This document shows, piece after piece, positions 22,949-32,812 of a DNA stretch of 64,000 nucleotides. Origin of the DNA: Hybos culiciformis (lineage: Eukaryota > Arthropoda > Insecta > Diptera > Hybotidae). Position 1 is the first letter of the stretch. Each line of letters starts with the position of its first letter. The DNA lies in assembly GCA_964007475.1 (NCBI GenBank), contig OZ023274.1, positions 36,603,816 through 36,667,815 of the forward strand, in the 5' to 3' direction. The notes below the pieces were generated by a model. It had not been told where the DNA came from and ran no database searches. It was given only the letters and a program-made list of their open reading frames with translations. The position numbers were made by a program, and so were the translations under genes.

Positions 22949-23609
22949 TTATACATTCGCAGCTAAAATTTCGTTTTTGAATATCTCTTCCAAATTTGAA
23001 ATAAAATTCACTGCACGAAAATTTGAATTCATTAAACAAAATTCTTCCAGTGGTTTTATATATTCAAGAGCGTCTCGATAATCCTTTAAATTATATTTTT
23101 TTTCTGTTGGATCAATGTCATTAAATATTTCATTTGATATTGTAATATCATCAGTTAAACTGGCAGAAGTATTCTCAACTTTCAAATTATCCACATTAAT
23201 ATTTGTAACGTCATTAGATTCAGAGTCCGATTGAGATGTTGTAACCCTTAATTTTAATTTTACTTCATTTGGTAATTTTGAATGCATTGATCTGATAGCA
23301 TCTTCAACTTTTACTTTAAGAAGTCCTGCTGTAAGTGGACCATCAGTCACATTTTTTAATTTATATCTGGTTGAAAAACGTTCATACCACCGATTCGTTG
23401 GTCGAAAATATTTCATATCTAATAGTTTAGCAATTCTTTCGGCAGAACATTTTATGTCAATGACAGAAATACTAAAACCTTTCGATTTACATTTTGAATA
23501 CCATTCATATAAGATTTTGCCCAGTGTTATTAAAAATGTTGAATCTTTCGTTTTCTTGCAATCTTTGCTCATAATTCTATTTTCGCATTCAGTTTCACGT
23601 TTAATTGAT
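22949..23609 (-). CDS. CENP-B/Tc5-type HTH DNA-binding protein, terminal exon
   Basis: The exon encodes about 219 residues starting SIKRETECENR. The stretch LYEWYSKCKSKGFSISVIDI, SAERIAKLLDM, FRPTNRWYERFSTRYKLKN matches the CENP-B/Tc5 helix-turn-helix (family pattern WF...r..G.pisg..i...A..la......f.aS.GWl.rF..Rh.i), the DNA-binding half of pogo/Tigger transposases and of host genes derived from them. After it comes an acidic Ser/Asp/Asn-rich region and a C-terminal LKDYRDALEYIKPLEEFC segment; no DDE catalytic domain follows, so it is either a domesticated DNA-binding protein or a truncated remnant. A TTCTTTTTTTAG acceptor ends at 23610. Joined in phase 2 to the exon at 23838-24091, the two give a 915-base frame (304 aa plus stop) without interruption. 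Confidence 0.72.
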
Positions 23610-23837
23610 CTAAAAAAAGAAAACAAGGAGATTATATTTAACTACTTAGTTTTGACACGTCTAATGCGTCCGTTGAAAACTAATTAATTTAACAAACCCT
23701 TTAATTTAATATACACGAAATATTTATTAGAAATTTCAATTTCTTTTAATACAGTGCAAATGAAAATTATTTTTAATATATATCTATCTATATATGAAAC
23801 TTAAAAAATATAAAAAAAAAATGAAGGATACACCCAC

Positions 23838-24091
23838 ATTTCTCCGTCAACGCTAATTGCTTTTGTCACTTTAATTTTTCCATCAATATATCGTTGCTGT
23901 GATGCGTTATGAGCAGCCCGATGTGCGGCTAATTTTTCGGGTGTCATTTGACTGATGCGTTTTTTATGACTGGCAACATTTAAGGCTCGAATTCTCGAAC
24001 GCGATTCTTCATTTTGATTTGCCCACCACCTCTTTTGTCTTTCATAAGCCAAGCGACGTTTTCTAGAAGCATAATCTTCGCCCTCAAACAT
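23838..24091 (-). CDS. CENP-B/Tc5-type gene, first coding exon (basic N-terminus)
   Basis: Starts MFEGEDYASRKRRLAYERQK and continues RWWANQNEESRSRIRALN, MTPEKLAAHRAAHNASQQRY. It is a strongly basic, helical, Arg/Ala/Gln-rich segment of the kind seen at the N-termini of several insect transposon-like proteins. The ATG lies five bases after an acceptor TTTTTTTTCACAG (24097), implying an upstream 5'UTR exon. The only donor giving the right phase is AT|GTGGGT at 23837, which is weaker than consensus; the junction would read DGE-I-SIKRE. The union with the downstream exon is therefore inferred from phase, strand and the absence of stops. Confidence 0.6.
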
Positions 24092-24370
24092 TATAACTGT
24101 GAAAAAAAATTGCATATGAAGGTCATATCAACCAAAAGGGAAAAACCATTCAAACACTGAGTCACTTAAATCATTAAAACACTGGAATCACATAAGATAG
24201 AGCATTCAAACACATAACGACTAAGGGAATAATTTTTGAAAGTAGAAGACTTCCTCCATTTTTTCTGATGAAAAGTGATCGAGGAAAAAAGAAACGTAGA
24301 GATGTGATGTTGTCCTAAGTATAAAATTATACCTATAAAAACAAATTCTTTTCTATTTAAATTTTCTGTT

Positions 24371-24426
24371 AAGGTACAAATAGAATGCGTATGCGGCATG
24401 CCGTTGCTGCATTCTATTTGTACCTT
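24371..24426. repeat. 56-base hairpin, perfect 18-bp arms
   Basis: AAGGTACAAATAGAATGC (24371-24388) is exactly inverted at 24409-24426, with a 20-base loop that itself contains GGCATGCC. It lies just upstream of the CENP-B-like gene. It could be a tiny MITE or a structured RNA; nothing else identifies it. Confidence 0.85.
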
Positions 24427-26290
24427 TAAAAGTAAACCGAATAACCGAGAATTAGTTTTGAGGCACTGTGAAATGAATATTTTTAGAATTGAAGCGTTAT
24501 TGAATAGGAGTCGATGAAGGGCGTGAAAATTATAAATATAATAATGAAGCTATTTTTCTACATTCGATTTTTGACATAATGTACTTTGGAAAGTGACAAA
24601 TTTTAGCTTAATGACGAGGTTGTTAAATAATAAATAGTTTTCTACTTGTTTATTGGGCTAGATAGGTATAGTACTATATTAATTGAAGCACCTAAAGTAA
24701 GCACCTATAGTCTGTACTTTTACCTACATACCTATATCCTACAAAAATTTGGCTGAACGATCCTTATCGTCGCGGTTTTTTGAAATTTTTAATGGAGAAA
24801 AATAGGTAGGTAAATTTTTTACGCCTTTTTTCATTTTGATTTCAAATTGCTATATTTTCTAGGTACTTGACCATTTTATTTTGAGTTATGGTGGCAGTGG
24901 CAAAAACTATTTTCAAAAACATCCGATAATGAATTGGAAATCCTGTCGATTGTGGTGTTTTGAAATTTAAAATTAATAATACCTATAAGAAACAAGTTTT
25001 ATAATAAAAAAAAAAGAAAATAAAAAGTTTTACTTTATTTTTTATAGCTGTTCAAAAATTGCTATTTTGTTTTTTGGGTTCTAAAGATACCTACCACCCC
25101 CTTAAGAAAAGTTTGAATTAATTAAATGAATTATTGCCTTCCTTGGTACCTACCTATATTATATCCTATTCGTAATGTTGGCTAAATTTTTTTCCAAAAA
25201 ACGAAATACCTACTGATACTAGATATACCACATATATCCCTACATATTTATGCTTACCATCAAAATAAAAATTTCACTTAAATCAACACAGGTAAGATTC
25301 ACTGCAGCTCAACCAATACGAGAAATATTTAATTATTTTTATTTAAAATATTTTTTTGTTTGAATGTCAAAATCTATGAAGTTATTAATAAATTTTTTTT
25401 GTAAATTAAAAAAGTTCGGAACCTTGTTATTATAGGTATTTTATTTATCTTTTTATCTTCTGCAAAAAATCATTAACTAGTCCTTCCTTACCTGGGGATT
25501 ATACTAGACAGTAAAACTGCTTGACGGAGACAGTATTTATTTGTGTGGTGAATTTTTATTATTTTATTTATTTTCAATTCATACTGTCTTCTCTGCTGTC
25601 CGGATTTTAAATATGAACAACAGAGAAGACAGTGAAAAAGATAGTACAGTCGGGAAAAAATTAAAAACAAATAAAATGTGTGATTTGATTGCTAATTAAA
25701 AAACTTAAATAAATGCCGTCATTTTAATAAAAAAAAAAAAGTGGCAGTTATGAAAAACAACAAATTTTCTGATATAAAAAATTCTGGACAGTAAAAAAAC
25801 ATCCAACTCACTGTCCTGTTTTTTTTCTTACAAACGCAACAACGATCTAATGTAATCTGGGGATAAGTCTTAGTTCACCTTTTTAATTTTGTATATATTA
25901 TTTTATTAACCCAGAATAATAAATACTAAGACATGACATACAATGCATCTTTAAAATTACTTGACATTGTTGAGAAATGCAAAATAAATGAGTGCTTTAA
26001 CTGGTAAATACTCCTGGTGTTAATCGCAACAAACAATTCGGTGGATCAATTTTTTTCTGTATGGAAATAACGAGTTTTTCCTTTTATACCGTTACACACT
26101 TATACTTAATTGAGTCTTAATATAGTCTTTTGAAAAACTTGTTCACCCTATTCGAAGGACGACTAATTTTCGACATATTTTGACAGCAAAGAAAAAAACA
26201 ATTTTTAATTTGTTTTGTAATTTTAATTTAATTTATTTTAAACAAGTTAAGCAAGACAAGAAGTTAAGAGAAGGATTATTTTTAAGGGAA
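24427..26290. other. Intergenic AT-rich DNA
   Basis: No gene recognised. An inverted repeat ACTGTCTTCTCTG / CAGAGAAGACAGT lies at 25583-25595 and 25621-25633. Several ACAGT/ACTGT words cluster around it. Confidence 0.5.
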
Positions 26291-26475
26291 GGTGAGGCAG
26301 AAGGGAGGAGGGCAGAAGGGAGGGGCAGAAGGGATGGGCAGAATAGATGGGCAGAAGGGATGGGCAGAAGGGATGGGCAGAAGGGATGGGCAGAAGGGAT
26401 GGGCAGAAGGGATGGGCAGAAGAAAGAAACAGAAGCGGTGGGCAGAAGGGAGGAGCAGAAGGGAGGGCAGAAGGA
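26291..26475 (+). repeat. 13-bp minisatellite (GGGATGGGCAGAA)n
   Basis: A purine-only-like array with GGGATGGGCAGAA as its cleanest unit (26330-26420), degenerating at both edges to GGGAGG-type units. The strand asymmetry (G/A on plus) is striking in this AT-rich setting. Open frames on both strands across it are repeat translation, not genes. Confidence 0.9.
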
Positions 26476-26533
26476 GTTTTCTTTAAATAATTTTATCAAG
26501 TGCTTAGCGGAGCACCTCGGCTTAGCTACTTAG

Positions 26534-26823
26534 TATTTTATAAAATCAAATATAATTTAAGTTTATCAATTTTCTTACAATATAAAAAAAAAAAATATTA
26601 CGATTTGCCTTGAGAGGGGCTGTTTGAACATTTTATCAAGTCATTTTAAAATGCGATGGCGTCGTCTTGATTATTTATTTATTATTTTTTTTAAACATAT
26701 GTTTTTACATATATATTTTTTATTATTTATTTTAATTTTTTTTTACATATATTTTTTACATGTAGCGACACTTTAGTGTTGAAATTTCCAGCAAATTTTA
26801 CCACAGAGCGTCTAATAAGCAAC
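26534..26823 (+). repeat. Intact copy of a 0.3-kb duplicated segment
   Basis: From TATTTTATAAAATCAAATAT through GACTGTTTGAACATTTTATC-like text, GATGGCGTCGTC and GCGACACTTTAGTGT to CCACAGAGCGTCT, this segment recurs at 31.64-33.51 kb. There it is split into three pieces by two transposons. Its nature is unknown. Confidence 0.75.
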
Positions 26824-27067
26824 TACGTTCCAAAAATATATACAAGTATATACAAACAGAACCGAATGAAAAAGTTAATTTTTTCAAATTATTTCAACAA
26901 AATTATTAAAATATGAATTTTTTTAATAAAAATAAATTACACTTTTTTAACTTTTAACTTTCCAAATTGAAACAAGTTTTTTGAATAAATTGAAAAATTA
27001 AAAATCCATTAGTAATTTTTAAAATGTCACAAAGTATAAATACTAGAAAATTAAATAAATTACTTAC

Positions 27068-27172
27068 ATTAATTCATTTTGTTTCTTAATTTTTTGTCTC
27101 TTACGATATTCCTTGCATTTTTGTCCATTGGTTTTAGGTTTGGACTTCCCTGTCGAGGCTTTACTTTTTCCC
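27068..27172 (-). CDS. Duplicated 105-bp exon, copy B (KPKTNGQKCKEYR motif)
   Basis: An exactly 105-base exon between acceptor TTTCAATAG (27173) and donor GTAAGT (27067), entering and leaving in phase 2. It encodes GKSKASTGKSKPKTNGQKCK followed by EYRKRQKIKKQNEL. The KPKTxxQxCxEYRxRxK pattern resembles a short basic motif found in many insect transposon-derived or uncharacterised proteins; no function is assigned. It is paralogous to the exon at 27367-27471. The next exon of the transcript is not identified: the acceptor at 24097 is out of phase with this donor (it would bring a TGA). Confidence 0.6.
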
Positions 27173-27366
27173 CTATTGAAATGAAACAAAAACATATTTA
27201 TTTAGGCTGAAGTGCATTTTTGAAACGGTTCTACGATTTTGGTAAAAATTCGAAACTCTATTGGAAATCGTTTCAAAAATCTGAATTTTTAAAATTTATG
27301 TAGATAACAATTATTGCGTAAATAAGGAATAATTGGTCAAACAACCACGATAAATAAATTACTTAC

Positions 27367-27471
27367 ATTAATTCATTTAGTTTCTCAATTTTCTTTCTCA
27401 TACGATATTCTTTGCATTTTTGTGCATTGGTTTTAGGTTTGGACTTCCATGTCCATGCTTTACGTGATTCC
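27367..27471 (-). CDS. Duplicated 105-bp exon, copy A (KPKTNAQKCKEYR motif)
   Basis: Same length, same phases and the same splice-site sequences as copy B (acceptor TTTCAATAG at 27472, donor GTAAGT at 27366). It encodes ESRKAWTWKSKPKTNAQKCK then EYRMRKKIEKLNEL. Flanking intron sequence is duplicated too: TAGGCTGAAGT, TTTTGGTAAAAATTCG and TTATTGCGTAAATAAGGAAT recur in order about 300 bases apart. The event is thus a tandem duplication of a whole exon plus intron. Because the exon is symmetric, both copies can be included without frame loss. Confidence 0.62.
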
Positions 27472-27944
27472 CTATTGAAATAAAATAAAAAAATATTTAT
27501 ATAGGCTGAAGTACATTTTAGGGGCGGGTCTTCAATTTTGGTAAAAATTCGCAAATCTATTGGAAATGGTCTCAAAAATCTGAATCTGAAAAATTTATCT
27601 TGATAACAAATTATTGCGTAAATAAGGAATAATTTATTTTTTGATTGAAAATTAGAAAAAAAGAGATTTTAAAATAATTTATTTGTGTAAATGTAAAGTA
27701 ACACTTTTTGCTTGTAAACAAATAAATTCAAATTTAATTTTAAATTCGAAATTTGGTTGAGCACGAATAAAGAGACAGCAAAATATTTCACAGCTTTGCT
27801 TCATTTTTGAAAAAATATTTCTGAGTTACTTTAGGAAAAGCGCTAAAATTTATATTTAATTCAAAAGGCGCCTTTTTATATTATGATCCGGGCCCTGGCC
27901 TTACCATAAAATGAAAGACGAGGAATAAAATTAATAATATTTAC

Positions 27945-28009
27945 ATTATTTCATGATCACTATCATCACTATCCTCAATAGTTTTACTTTTCACTATATT
28001 TTTAATCAT
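27945..28009 (-). CDS. Probable first coding exon of the duplicated-exon gene
   Basis: ATG at 28007-28009 starts MIKNIVKSKTIEDSDDSDHEI, with donor AT|GTAAAT at 27944 leaving phase 2, as required by the 105-bp exons. The acidic serine patch is plausible for a nuclear protein. The exon is short and has no homology signal of its own, so this is an inference from phase, strand and proximity. Confidence 0.45.
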
Positions 28010-28321
28010 ATTTTAATTATTAATTTATAATATTTTATTATTTAAAAAAAACAACTTAAAAAAAAAATCAACAGGTTATCGTTACACTTTTTATAAATTT
28101 TAATTTTTTGTTTTTGTTTACATGCAACACAAAAAATAAACAAATATCATAACCAAAATGGCAAAGTATCGAAATATCTTACGCCGTCAGCCGACTTGAC
28201 GGAGTGGCTGGTTAAAAATTAATTTAAATATTGAATAAAGTTCTGAATAGCGCCTTTGTGGGGAAATATTATACTGACAAGATTATACAAGATTTTTAGT
28301 TACATTGAAATTACTTGCGGG

Positions 28322-29136
28322 CAGTGATGCTAGACGTAGGGAATATTCCCTACATGTAGGGAAATTATGTCATAAAAAGACACTGTAGGGAAAAAGGGAC
28401 AGATTTTTCAAATGTTAAAAAATGTAGGGATTTTTTATCATGTTGGTTGGCCAATATTTTTTTTCTTAAATTCATTGCAAATATTAATAATTACAAATGC
28501 AATATTTATTTTTTTATATAATTAATACTATAAAGTATATATCGTCTGCTGAGAAATGAAACGCTGTATAATGAAAAGTATAGTTTCGAGTAATTGAGTT
28601 TAAAGATTTGAAAATTAAAAAAAATGTATGGAAAAATATCAAGTAACGTAAAATTTTCATCTAAAAAACACATTTTAATCAACATTAAGAATATTGCAAA
28701 ATAGTTGTACTTATAAAATCAAGTACGAGGATCGAATGGTGCTATTATCTTATAATGACGTATAAATATCATATGTTGTTTCATGTCTGAGGAGAGTATA
28801 TGTTCCTAACTTTTTTAATGATTTTTTTTTTGTTTAGTAAAATTTATAAAATTAATAATAATGATTATTTTTTTTATACAATTAATGCTAAATCTAAATG
28901 TTACTGAAAATAAATTTGTAATTTTTTGATATATAAAAATAAAAAAAATATCATAAAAAAACATGAAAAATCAATTTTTTATTTAAAAAATTTGAAAAAA
29001 AAAACTAAATATCAGTATTTTTTTAAAAAAAAATGTAGGGTAAAATGTAGGGAAAATTATCTATATAACATAGGGAAAAATAGGGAAATTTTTTGCTTGC
29101 TGTAGGGATTTTTACATTTTCAATCTGGCATCACTG
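28322..29136. mobile_element. hAT-type non-autonomous element (815 bp) with 8-bp duplication
   Basis: Ends CAGTGATGCTAGA and, inverted, CAGTGATGCCAGA are classic hAT terminal inverted repeats. The octamer CTTGCGGG flanks it on both sides (28314-28321, 29137-29144). The sub-terminal parts are rich in GTAGGGA words. The interior is AT-rich with no transposase, and a TA-flanked MITE (28542-28798) has inserted into it. Confidence 0.92.
28542..28798 (-). mobile_element. TCGTCTGC MITE, copy 1 (nested in the hAT element)
   Basis: Begins TCGTCTGCTGAGAAATGAAA after a TA and ends with a degraded inverse before another TA (28799-28800). Full-length similarity, in opposite orientation, to the copies at 39.9 and 40.3 kb (shared AAACACATTTTAATCAACAT and the CGAGGATCGAATG-type block). 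About 257 bp and non-coding, consistent with Tc1/mariner-type MITEs. Confidence 0.88.
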
Positions 29137-29620
29137 CTTGCGGGTTACACTTGCTGAAAAAAAAATCATAATCATGATTTTTTTTTAATGCATGTGTGAA
29201 ATTTTGTGTAAAAAAAAAAATCAAGAAATAATCATGATGAAAAATGGGGGTTGGACATTTGTCCGCGGGACATTTGTCCGCGATTTGTTTTTGTATCGCG
29301 GACATAAAAATGACATTTGTCCGCGATTCAAAATGTCTTTTGTCCGCCGCGGACAAATGACATTTTCCTAAATGTCATTTGTCCGCGATAAAAATTAATC
29401 GCGGACAAATGACATTTTGCAAAATGACATTTGTCCGCTAAAAATCTGAAAAATCAATCGCGGACAAATGACATTTTGCAAAATGACATTTGTCCGCTAA
29501 AAAGTTAAAAAATCAATCGCGGACAAATGACATTTTGCAAAATGACATTTGTCCGCTAAAAATTAAAAAAAGCAATCGCGGACAAATGACATTTTGGAAA
29601 ATGACATATGTCCGCTAAAA

Positions 29621-29942
29621 ATTTGAGGCTAAAGTGCAGATGACGTGAACCAATCAGAATTGGCACAACAAGAGAGGGTGGTGGGGGGCGGCGGGCGGGC
29701 GGGTGGACTGGTGGTTGGTCAGTGGGATTTGCGGCGTCAGCCGCAAATCCCACTGACCAACCACCAGTCCACCCGCCCGCCCGCCGCCCCCCACCACCCT
29801 CTCTTTAAGGGGCAAATCGGGCAAAAAAAAAAAAATTGCATATACAAAATGTATGAACAATTTGGGGGGACTCTACCCCTCTTCCCTTTTCCAAGCTTCA
29901 GACGATTCTGAGTGGTTCACGTAATCTGCAGTATCTCCAAAA
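29621..29942. mobile_element. GC-rich foldback element nested inside the palindrome array
   Basis: Inverted ends GTGCAGATGACGTGAACCAA (29634) and CTGCAGATTACGTGAACCAC (complement, ending about 29931) define TIRs of about 29 bases. The flanks read AAAATT on both sides, a possible target duplication. Between the ends lies a perfect 66-bp GC-rich inverted repeat, then an A13 run and a CT-rich stretch. Removing it restores a normal array spacer. Confidence 0.75.
29670..29805. repeat. Perfect 66-bp GC-rich inverted repeat with 4-base loop
   Basis: Arms 29670-29735 and 29740-29805 are exactly complementary, separated only by GTCA. The arm is mostly G-rich on one strand (GGTGGTGGGGGGCGGCGGGC core), and the other arm is the C-rich mirror. 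It is the most GC-rich stretch I saw in the window and would extrude a very stable cruciform. The G-runs could also form quadruplex. Confidence 0.97.
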
Positions 29943-30546
29943 TTGAAAAATCAATCGCGGACAAATGACATTTTGCAAAATGACATTTGTCCGCTAAAAA
30001 AACTGAAAAATCAATCGCGGACAAATGACATTTTGCAAAATGACATTTGTCCGCTAAAAATTAAAAATTTCAATCGCGGACAAATGACATTTTGCAAAAT
30101 GACATTTGTCCGCTAAAAATTCGAAAAATCAATCGCGGACAAATGACATTTTGCAAAATGACATTTGTCCGCTAAAGTTAGAAAATTCAATCGCGGACAA
30201 ATGTCATTTTGCAAAATGTCATTTGTCCGCTAATTTTGGGACATTTGTCCGCGGCGGACAAATGTCATTTTACAATCGCGGACAAATGACATTTTGCAAA
30301 ATGACATTTGTCCGCGAAGTTTTCCATACAAATTTCATCGCGGACAAATGTCCCGCGGACAAATGTCACGGCGCCATGAAAAATCATGCTTAAAAAAAAA
30401 TCAGAGGGTTGATTTTTTTCTGTCAAAAAAAAAATTTTTGGCTGCCAAAGAAAAAAGTAAACTCTTGAAAGCGCAAACAACAATAATAAAAGCGGCTTGT
30501 TATTACGGGATTTGAATTTGAATGTTGAAATTTTAAAAAGTCTATA

Positions 30547-31029
30547 GTGCTTCACCCTTAAAAAAATTTAAAAATTTCAAATTCTGAATTTCAAATTCCT
30601 AATGTATTTTGTTAGTGTAATTTAATGTCAAAAAAAAGTTTTCGGGTGAACACTTTTTTTCACTTTTTTTCATAAATTTCAAATATTAATAACAAAGCTG
30701 CCAGAGTAGGATTTTCTTTCCCTAAATTTAGAGAATTTTATTATACTGGGGAAAAATTATGAACAAAAAATTATTGTGCAAAAAAAATCTCAGGAAATTT
30801 GCGGAATTTTTTTCATCTGGCATGTCTTTTTTTTTTATTTGACAATTAGAATGACAGAACTTGAATGTAAAATTTTTTTTTGTTGTTGTTAATTTCAAAT
30901 ACACGCTCTGGGGCGTGTATTTGAAATTCACAACAACAAAAAAAAATTTGAAATTTTACACTAACAAAATACATTAGGAATTTGAAATTCAGAATTTGAA
31001 ATTTTTAAATTTTTTTAAGGGTGAAGCAC
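30547..31029. mobile_element. MITE with perfect 72-bp terminal inverted repeats
   Basis: GTGCTTCACCCTTAAAAAAA at 30547-30618 is matched base for base, inverted, by 30958-31029. A second hairpin inside (around 30880-30945) has arms AATTTCAAATACACG and CGTGTATTTGAAATT. Non-coding. No convincing target duplication. Confidence 0.85.
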
Positions 31030-31049
31030 TTATGTGAATTATTTATTTA

Positions 31050-31438
31050 GGCTTAGTATGCTGACACAAAAAAAGTAGTACGCTGTGGAAAAAAATGAGA
31101 TTTTTCATATAAATTTTTGCTGCGGAAAAATGTTTGAAAAATTTCTTTTTTAGTTTTTGCTTTGTAGTATGCTGATAAAAAAAAAAAAATTGTTTACTGG
31201 GTGAAAAAAAATCTATTTTGCAGCTGCTTTTTTGCAAATATTTTTCTACCCAGGAAGATAAATGATTGCAAAAACTTGACATTACAAAAAAAAGTTTGTT
31301 TGATTTGTTTATTATTGGGTTAGAATAATAAAAAATTAATAAAAATAATCAGATGCTTGTGTCAAATAGTTGTCAAAATTTATCAAACATTTTTCAGATA
31401 TTTTTTGCAACCTTTCTTTTTTCACAGCGTACTAAGCC
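31050..31438. mobile_element. Harbinger-like MITE (389 bp) with TTA duplication
   Basis: Ends GGCTTAGTATGCTG and, inverted, GGCTTAGTACGCTG, each flanked by TTA (31047-31049, 31439-31441). A three-base TWA duplication with GG-starting ends is the PIF/Harbinger pattern. Internal repeats of the GTATGCTGA word occur near 31170. Non-coding. Confidence 0.75.
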
Positions 31439-31686
31439 TTACAGAAAAAAATCAAGATTAAAATCAAAGCCAGTACGATTTTTGACTCATAAAAATTTCA
31501 CACATACATTCAAAAAAAATCATAATCATGATTTTTTTTTCAGCAAGTGTAACCCGCACGTTAGTATAAAAATCTAAATTTTATTTGAACTATAAAATAT
31601 TAATTAATTAATAATAAAAAATTAATATTTTCTAAATATTTTATAAAATCAAATTAAATTTAAGTTTATCAATTTTCATACAAATT

Positions 31687-32634
31687 CAGGGCCGGTCCAG
31701 CTATATGTGCATGATGTGCACTTGCACAGGGCGCCTAACGAATAGGGCGCCAATCGATTTATAGCCAAGAACATGCAAATGCATTCGAAGTTGACTACTG
31801 TGCTACTGTTCACAAAAAAACTCTACCCAGAAAAAAATCAACACAGTATACAATTTTTTTTGCATACCATGAGTGCCTAATGTGCAAATAAAAATTCAGC
31901 ATAGAATAAAATCAACATAGTATTTATGTTAATATTTTTTTTGGTATACACTAGGTAGAAAAAGTCTACGTACGGGCTCGTTTCTTATTTATTGTTCAAC
32001 ATGTTCCCAGTTTTTGATGTCATTGAAAAGCACTCGATGAAAAAAGTTTTTTTGTGATAATTTTAATTTTGAGAAATATCAATTTTTGGAAAAGTTTGCG
32101 TACAGCCGGGTTTAATTCCGCGTCTCAGAAATTAACTAGTAATGTCATTTGGAAGGCAATTGAATTTAGACAATTTTGCGCCATATAATTTTATCCCTAC
32201 GATAAGGAAAGTGTCATAAATTGTCTTTGAAAGTCATAAATACCTTAGAACCGCTGGAAATTAGGTTAGAACCGCTTGTTAATTTCTGAGACGCGGCATT
32301 AATACCGGCTGTACGCAGACTTTTCTAAAAATTGATATTTCTCAAAATTTAAATTTTGATAAAAAATTTTTTTTATAGAGTCCTTTTAAATGACATCAAA
32401 AACTGGGAACATGTCGAACAAAAAATAAGAAAGCGATCCTGTACGCAGACTTTTTCTACCTAGTGTATGTATATTTATTTGAAGACTAGCACTAGACCTA
32501 CTGGGGATACCTCGTTAGAAAAAGCGCGTTAGTATATTCTACCTCAATGGCGACGTGAAAATGACTTATACTATGCTTATGGGCGCAATTTTCAAAATCA
32601 GCACAGGACGCCGAATCAGTTTGAACCGGGCCTG
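31687..32634. mobile_element. hAT-type non-autonomous element (948 bp) with 8-bp duplication
   Basis: Ends CAGGGCCGGTCCAGC and, inverted, CAGGCCCGGTTCAAAC, flanked by the perfect octamer TACAAATT (31679-31686, 32635-32642). Interior has inverted blocks, such as GTTCCCAGTTTTTGATGTCA mirrored near 32.39 kb and GCGTCTCAGAAATTAAC mirrored near 32.28 kb, giving a foldback-like interior. No transposase frame. It splits the duplicated 0.3-kb segment. Confidence 0.9.
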
Positions 32635-32812
32635 TACAAATTTCAATAAAAATTATTACTATTTGCCGCGAGAGGGACTGTTTGGACATTTTATCAAGTC
32701 AATTTAAAATTCGATGGCGTCGTCCTCATTATTTATTTTTATTTTTTTAAAATATGTTATTATTTACATATATATTTTTTAATTATTTATTTTAATTATT
32801 TTTTTAAACATA

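Larger units (their letters stand above)
29246..30375 (+). mobile_element. Palindrome-array transposon, long copy (1130 bp)
   Basis: Ends GGGGGTTGGACATTTGTCCG and, inverted, GGCGCCGTGACATTTGTCCG. ATGAAAAAT flanks both sides (29237-29245, 30376-30384). It holds about ten units at a period near 60 bp: GCGGACAAATGACATTTTGC followed by CAAAATGACATTTGTCCGC, then an AT-rich spacer of about 20 bases (such as TAAAAATTCGAAAAATCAAT). The last full unit before the terminal region has GTC in place of GAC. A second element (29621-29942) interrupts the array. Same ends as the 12.9-kb copy but twice as many units, so the array length is variable. Confidence 0.88.
29139..31558. mobile_element. Outer TIR element of the nested cluster
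   Basis: TGCGGGTTACACTTGCTGAA at 29139 recurs inverted, ending at 31558, and similarity runs about 66 bases (poly-A, an ATCATNATNATGAT block, then ATGTGTGAAATTT). It encloses the palindrome array, the 30.5-kb and 31.05-kb MITEs. Its left end also carries the hAT insertion: the hAT duplication CTTGCGGG contains the first six bases of this element. The host target duplication is not clear. Confidence 0.7.

Noticed and set aside
26180..26533. A 117-codon frame rich in Gly/Arg/Gln
   Set aside because: It is the translation of the 13-bp minisatellite, with no start context, splice signals or conserved motif.
24096..27172. Joining the duplicated-exon gene directly to the CENP-B-like exon at 24096 as one transcript
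   Set aside because: The donor at 27067 is phase 2, and entering the 24096 exon in that phase meets a TGA within four codons; an unseen intermediate exon would be needed.
29246..30375. A CRISPR-like array of regular repeats and spacers
   Set aside because: The genome is eukaryotic, the repeats are long palindromes, the spacers are similar to one another, and the whole has transposon ends with a target duplication.
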